Source: Paenibacillus lupini (lineage in GTDB: Bacteria > Bacillota > Bacilli > Paenibacillales > Paenibacillaceae). Taken from it: a stretch of 64,000 nucleotides of DNA. The DNA is taken from assembly GCF_011761355.1 (NCBI RefSeq), contig NZ_JAASRW010000008.1, positions 181,504 to 245,503 of the forward strand. Reading direction: 5' to 3'. A program made the position numbers and the translations under genes. Of the stretch, positions 60,683 to 64,000 are shown one piece after another. The notes below the pieces were generated by a model. That model did not search any database. It was given only the letters and a program-made list of their open reading frames with translations, and was not told the origin of the DNA. The first letter of the stretch is position 1. Each line of letters starts with the position of its first letter.

Positions 60683-61042
60683 TTGAACCAAGTACTTAAA
60701 TTATTAGGCTGGTTGTCCATCCTTGGAGGCATAATAGGAGCAGTTATTGCTGGGAATTCAGACGATCCTGTACTTGCCGCTCTGGACAATTACTATGACG
60801 GCTCGTTCCGGTGGAATGTTGCCATTACTTGGCTGGTTTCAGGAATTTCGGCAGGCGTCATTTTTCTAGCCATTAATAGAGCGCTCGAGCTTCTTGAGGC
60901 AATTGCCATTAACACCGCAGCTTCAAGAGAGACCATCGTTCATGCAGGAGATACGAAGGGCTCTTATCCTGAGACCGGCAGAGTGACGAAGTCTACTCTC
61001 GAATCACTGAGTAAATCTCATACTTTCAAAAATACGGATTAA
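60683..61042 (+). CDS. Hypothetical membrane protein (119 aa)
   Basis: Two membrane helices (LGWLSILGGIIGAVIAG and VAITWLVSGISAGVIFLAINRAL) and a hydrophilic C-terminal tail of 50 residues. Start is TTG at 60683 with a near-perfect GGAGGTGA 7 nt upstream. Similar two-helix proteins occur widely in Paenibacillus, function unknown. It may be co-transcribed with the aldo/keto reductase. Confidence 0.78.
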   Translation: MNQVLKLLGWLSILGGIIGAVIAGNSDDPVLAALDNYYDGSFRWNVAITWLVSGISAGVIFLAINRALELLEAIAINTAASRETIVHAGDTKGSYPETGRVTKSTLESLSKSHTFKNTD

Positions 61043-61048
61043 ATAATC

Positions 61049-61085
61049 AAAACGGCGTCCCACACTGAGTGGCACGCCGTTTTTT
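61049..61085. terminator. Bidirectional terminator
   Basis: AAAACGGCGTGCC-type stem: ACGGCGTccCAC...GTGgcACGCCGT followed by T6. Confidence 0.9.
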
Positions 61086-61099
61086 GGTGTTAATCGCAA

Positions 61100-62002
61100 T
61101 CACGCCTGCTCCGGCAGGCCCTTCCGCATTCTTAAAATATCGATAAACAGCTCCGTCGCCTTCGTCTGCTGCTGATGGAGTCCAGTGAGCAGCGAGAAGT
61201 CGCGCTCAACCGGCCTGCCGCCAACTGTCAGCTTGGATATGGTGCCAAGCGCAATCTCTTTTCTCACCGCCCAATGCGAGAGCAGCGAGATACCAAGACC
61301 AGCCTCTACCGATTCTTTAATAATCTGCGTACTGCCAAATTCCATGCGGTTAGACGGCTGAATGCCTTGCTCCAAAAACATCCGTTCCGTCACCTCACGT
61401 GTACCCGATCCCTCTTCCCGGACAATCCATGTCTCCTGCTGTAAGCTGGCGGCATCAATATCATCAATCGCTCCAAAAGGATGCGAGGAAGCCGCGACGA
61501 CATACATCTGATCCTTGGCAAAAGACTCCGCATGCAGCTTCTCATACTCATGCTCAAGCTCCCCTTCAACAATACCGATATCCAGCCGTCCTTCAGCAAC
61601 CAGCGTACTGATTTCCTTCGTATTGCCAATTGTAATGGTTGGCTTAATAAGGGGGTAATGCTTCTGCAAATACGCAATCGTATGCGGCAGCACATATTCG
61701 CCAAACGTATAGCTCGCTCCGATGGACAACGAGCCGCTTGCTGTATGCATCAAATCATCAACAAGCCGGTGCATGCGCTTATACAGCCCTCCGATCTCCT
61801 TACCATGCTGATAAACGATCTCCCCCGCTTTATTCAGGCGGACATATTTATTGCTGCGATCCAGCAGCTTTGTGCCGATACTGCTCTCTAGTGCTTGAAT
61901 GTGCTGACTCACCGCTGGCTGGGTCATATGAAGCACCTCCGCGGCACGAGTGAAATTATGCTTCTCCGCAACCGTCATAAAGACAAGCAAGGATTGATCC
62001 AC
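61100..62002 (-). CDS. LysR-family regulator (CysL/YwfK-like)
   Basis: 300 residues. Helix-turn-helix NFTRAAEVLHMTQPAVSQHIQALESSIGTKLLDR and effector domain LSIGASYTFGEYVLPHTIAYL. Its arrangement divergent from a yeiH-type sulfite/sulfate exporter gene is common, and the regulator typically activates yeiH in response to a sulfur metabolite. GTG/ATG-type start at 62002 (MDQSLLVFMTVAEKHN). The AT-rich dyads at 62040-62078 are the likely operator. Confidence 0.9.
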   Translation of the reverse strand: MDQSLLVFMTVAEKHNFTRAAEVLHMTQPAVSQHIQALESSIGTKLLDRSNKYVRLNKAGEIVYQHGKEIGGLYKRMHRLVDDLMHTASGSLSIGASYTFGEYVLPHTIAYLQKHYPLIKPTITIGNTKEISTLVAEGRLDIGIVEGELEHEYEKLHAESFAKDQMYVVAASSHPFGAIDDIDAASLQQETWIVREEGSGTREVTERMFLEQGIQPSNRMEFGSTQIIKESVEAGLGISLLSHWAVRKEIALGTISKLTVGGRPVERDFSLLTGLHQQQTKATELFIDILRMRKGLPEQA

Positions 62003-62039
62003 TGCCTTTCACCTCAACTCAATCATAAGCTTTTCGTTA

Positions 62040-62078
62040 TTATAATTATTATAACTATTTATTTTCCTTATTATAAGG
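62040..62078. promoter_or_regulatory. Two AT-rich dyads in the LysR-yeiH intergenic region
   Basis: TTATAATTATTATAA at 62040-62054 and CCTTAT-t-ATAAGG at 62066-62078. The first fits a LysR T-N11-A site but also equals the PerR-box consensus at every specified position. Confidence 0.6.
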
Positions 62079-62132
62079 AGTCAAGTAAGCTTAGCTCATC
62101 AGCAATCACAATAATCTTCGAGGTGATGACAA

Positions 62133-63176
62133 ATGAGCACGCTAGTCCAATATATCCTCACTCCTAAAAATAAACGCCATACTCCAAAGCTCGAGTGGTT
62201 ATGCGGCCTGATGTTCACCGTTGCCATCGCTTTCGCAGCCTATGAGCTGGCCCGGCTGCCTGGCCTTGATCATATCGGTCAGATGGCGATTGCTTTAGTC
62301 GGAACAGTCATTGCGCGCCAATTCTTCGGTTACCCGGAGCGATTTCGAGCGGGTATACAATTCGCTTCCAAACAACTGCTTCGTCTTGCGATAATATTAT
62401 GTGGCCTTAAACTCAATTTCGGTACGTTACTCCATCAAGGGCCTATGCTTCTGCTGCAAGGAGCCGTAACGGTCGTGTTCGCCATCGGATGTACACTGCT
62501 GGTTGCCCGCAGACTAAAGGCCGATACCTCACTGTCCCTCCTGCTGGGGATTGGCACCGGCATTTGCGGGGCGGCGGCTATTGCCGCTGTTACCCCAATC
62601 TTGAAAGCAAAAGAAGAAGATACAGCCGCTGGAGCCGGGCTGATTGCCCTGATTGGCACGATAGCGGCCATCGGATATACCGTTCTCCTTCCTGTACTGC
62701 CCCTCACAGATGCCCAATACGGCGTATGGAGCGGCCTAACTCTGCATGAGATTGCACATGTTCCGCTTGCGGCAAGTGCTGCTGGTCCAGATGCCATAGA
62801 GACAGGTCTCTTGGCAAAGCTTAGCCGCGTGCTGTTATTGGTTCCTGTAAGCTTTATCCTGCTCTTGATCATGAAGCGCCGAGGCCACATCACCTCCGGA
62901 ACACCCGTTGCCTTCCCTTGGTTCCTTATCGGGTTTGTCCTAATGAGTGTATTCGGAAGCGTGACACCTGGCACAGCATTAGAGATACCAAACCATGTGA
63001 TGGCGATACTACAACAGGCTCCGGCCTTCCTGCTTGCGATGGCGATGGTAGGCCTTGGCCTTCACGTAGATCTCCGCACCTTGTTCACCAAAGCTCTGAG
63101 ACCACTGGCCGCAATGGCTATCACAACGGTTCTGCTATCTGCCTTAACAATGCTTCTTATCCAGTATGTCTACTAA
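62133..63176 (+). CDS. yeiH: YeiH-family putative sulfur-anion exporter (UPF0324)
   Basis: 347 residues, about ten membrane helices. Family blocks: IALVGTVIARQFFGYPERFRAG, LLLGIGTGICGAAAIAAVTPIL and GVWSGLTLHEIAHVPLAA. Members are proposed sulfate/sulfite exporters regulated by LysR proteins. ATG at 62133 with GAGGTGAT upstream. Its stop is 2 nt from the stop of the converging TetM-like gene, with no terminator visible between. Confidence 0.92.
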   Translation: MSTLVQYILTPKNKRHTPKLEWLCGLMFTVAIAFAAYELARLPGLDHIGQMAIALVGTVIARQFFGYPERFRAGIQFASKQLLRLAIILCGLKLNFGTLLHQGPMLLLQGAVTVVFAIGCTLLVARRLKADTSLSLLLGIGTGICGAAAIAAVTPILKAKEEDTAAGAGLIALIGTIAAIGYTVLLPVLPLTDAQYGVWSGLTLHEIAHVPLAASAAGPDAIETGLLAKLSRVLLLVPVSFILLLIMKRRGHITSGTPVAFPWFLIGFVLMSVFGSVTPGTALEIPNHVMAILQQAPAFLLAMAMVGLGLHVDLRTLFTKALRPLAAMAITTVLLSALTMLLIQYVY

Positions 63177-63177
63177 G

Positions 63178-64000
63178 TTATCCTTGCAGCGCTTTGCGTA
63201 CGCTTAATATATATTTGGATTGGTCGAGCGGATTCACTCCGCGCCGCGTACGTTCTGCCGTTACATCCGGCGGACATTCTTCATAACCGGCGAAAAAGGT
63301 AGCGATCGTTCCCCGTCCCTTTGTCAGAGAATTCAGCTCTATCGGGTATTCAAGCGAAGTAGCTGCAGGCACACGTCCTTCAATAATCAGTCGGTCGCCC
63401 TGAAGCGTTGGCGCATCAAATGTACCGCGCATCAAGACAAGATCATTCATGACGCGCCCGCCGTTCTCCTCCGGTACAACAATCCGGAACTGCAGCACCG
63501 GTTCCAGCAGCTTCGTCCCCACCGAATCAAGTCCATTCATAATCCCCATTGGCGTGGCCACGGCAAAATCCAGCGGATGCGTATGCCATACATGATGCTG
63601 GCCTTCGATCAGCGTTACCTTCAGATCAACGACCTCCCAGCCCCTCAGCCCCTGCTGCAACGCTTCTGGCACACGTCTAGCTACCTCGTTCTGATATTGC
63701 GGGAGCAGTTCCTCTGAACGAACGAATGCTTCATATTGCAAGCCGCTTCCACGTTCCCCAGGCTCAATACGGAACCGTAATATCGCCCAGCAAGGCTTCG
63801 GCATTAAGTACGCAACATAACCTTCCCCCGGCTGGCTAGGCGTCTCTTTATAAATAACAGACGGTTGTCCGAATTGAACCTGCAGACCATACCGGTTCTC
63901 CATCACACTCGTCAGAATCTCAAGCTGAATCGGACCCATCACCTTCACATGCAGCTCCCGCTCCTCCTGAAGCCACTGTACATCCAGCAGTGGATCCTCA
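63178..64000 (-). CDS. TetM/EF-G-like ribosomal protection GTPase (partial, 5' part outside window)
   Basis: The visible 273 residues are the C-terminal half: EF-G domain III (EDPLLDVQWLQEERELHVKV, GPIQLEILTSVMENRYG), domain IV (GLQYEAFVRSEELLPQYQNE, GWEVVDLKVTLIEGQHHVWH) and domain V (MNDLVLMRGTFDAPTLQGDR, SLTKGRGTIATFFAGYEECP). The order matches tetracycline ribosomal protection proteins rather than EF-G. The GTPase domain lies off the right edge. Chromosomal relatives occur in Paenibacillus; whether it gives tetracycline resistance cannot be told. Confidence 0.85.
   Translation of the reverse strand, partial: EDPLLDVQWLQEERELHVKVMGPIQLEILTSVMENRYGLQVQFGQPSVIYKETPSQPGEGYVAYLMPKPCWAILRFRIEPGERGSGLQYEAFVRSEELLPQYQNEVARRVPEALQQGLRGWEVVDLKVTLIEGQHHVWHTHPLDFAVATPMGIMNGLDSVGTKLLEPVLQFRIVVPEENGGRVMNDLVLMRGTFDAPTLQGDRLIIEGRVPAATSLEYPIELNSLTKGRGTIATFFAGYEECPPDVTAERTRRGVNPLDQSKYILSVRKALQG

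Overview
The window reads as chromosomal DNA of a low-to-mid GC, spore-forming Bacillota, most likely Paenibacillus or a close relative. The evidence is AGGAGG-type ribosome sites, GTG/TTG starts, SLH-domain and LTA-synthase surface genes, YdjO and DUF1540 small proteins, a ywrD-ywrC-ywrB-ywrA block as in Bacillus subtilis, and CATA-type -10 elements like those of mother-cell sigma factors. No rRNA, tRNA, phage, transposase or CRISPR array was seen. Both ends cut genes: a glycosyltransferase at the left and a TetM/EF-G-like GTPase at the right.

Layout. 1-9.7 kb is a surface-glycoprotein cassette. It holds a Cys/Arg-rich coat-like protein, an 869-residue Gly/Thr/Val repeat protein with a perfect 234-bp internal duplication, three tandem TPR-glycosyltransferases, and a divergent pair of small paralogous surface-type proteins. 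9.8-13.7 kb is oxidative-stress flavoured: glutathione peroxidase, CcdC, an aldo/keto reductase, an OmpR-type regulator with a degenerate receiver, and a PerR/Fur regulator. Between them lies what looks like the scar of a deleted PerR-controlled catalase gene. A candidate structured RNA with its own promoter and terminator follows (13.8-14.06 kb). 14-25.9 kb is housekeeping and envelope: cardiolipin synthase, dNTPase-like HD protein, nucleoside hydrolase, DUF1540, VanY-type carboxypeptidase, LTA synthase, SLH protein, VOC protein, Bcp peroxiredoxin and asparaginase. 26-31.6 kb pairs amidase, FAA-hydrolase and gamma-glutamyltransferase genes with an Lrp-type regulator and a split chromate transporter. 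31.7-39.2 kb has a MarR-controlled MMPL exporter, a single-domain FAD protein, a secreted helical protein and a chemoreceptor.

Three nested regulatory leaders stand out. The heterodimeric ABC exporter bmrCD (39.3-43.1 kb) is preceded by a 31-codon leader peptide and two tandem terminators, a BmrB-like attenuator. The nitrite operon nirB-nirD-nirC-cobA (43.5-48 kb) has a leader with two hexaloop hairpins, the second overlapping a terminator, and faces a divergent ANTAR regulator gene. yidC (53.7-54.5 kb) is preceded by an overlapping membrane-peptide gene whose 3' part carries an 11-bp hairpin hiding the yidC ribosome site, the architecture of the B. subtilis MifM-YidC2 circuit.

The most novel-looking signal is a family of leader modules at four loci (before genes starting at 5190, 18169, 28051 and 52246). 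Each module is a palindromic GAAT...ATTC hairpin followed by a TTTAGG ribosome-site-like element. The last AGGAGG belongs to the real gene. At two loci the hairpins are tandemly repeated and alternate with a tiny reading frame ATGCTTACGAAGTAA (Met-Leu-Thr-Lys-stop). The right part (55-64 kb) has a membrane-fused multicopper oxidase, LysR/dapA and LysR/yeiH divergons, an aldo/keto reductase, and a truncated glycosyltransferase.
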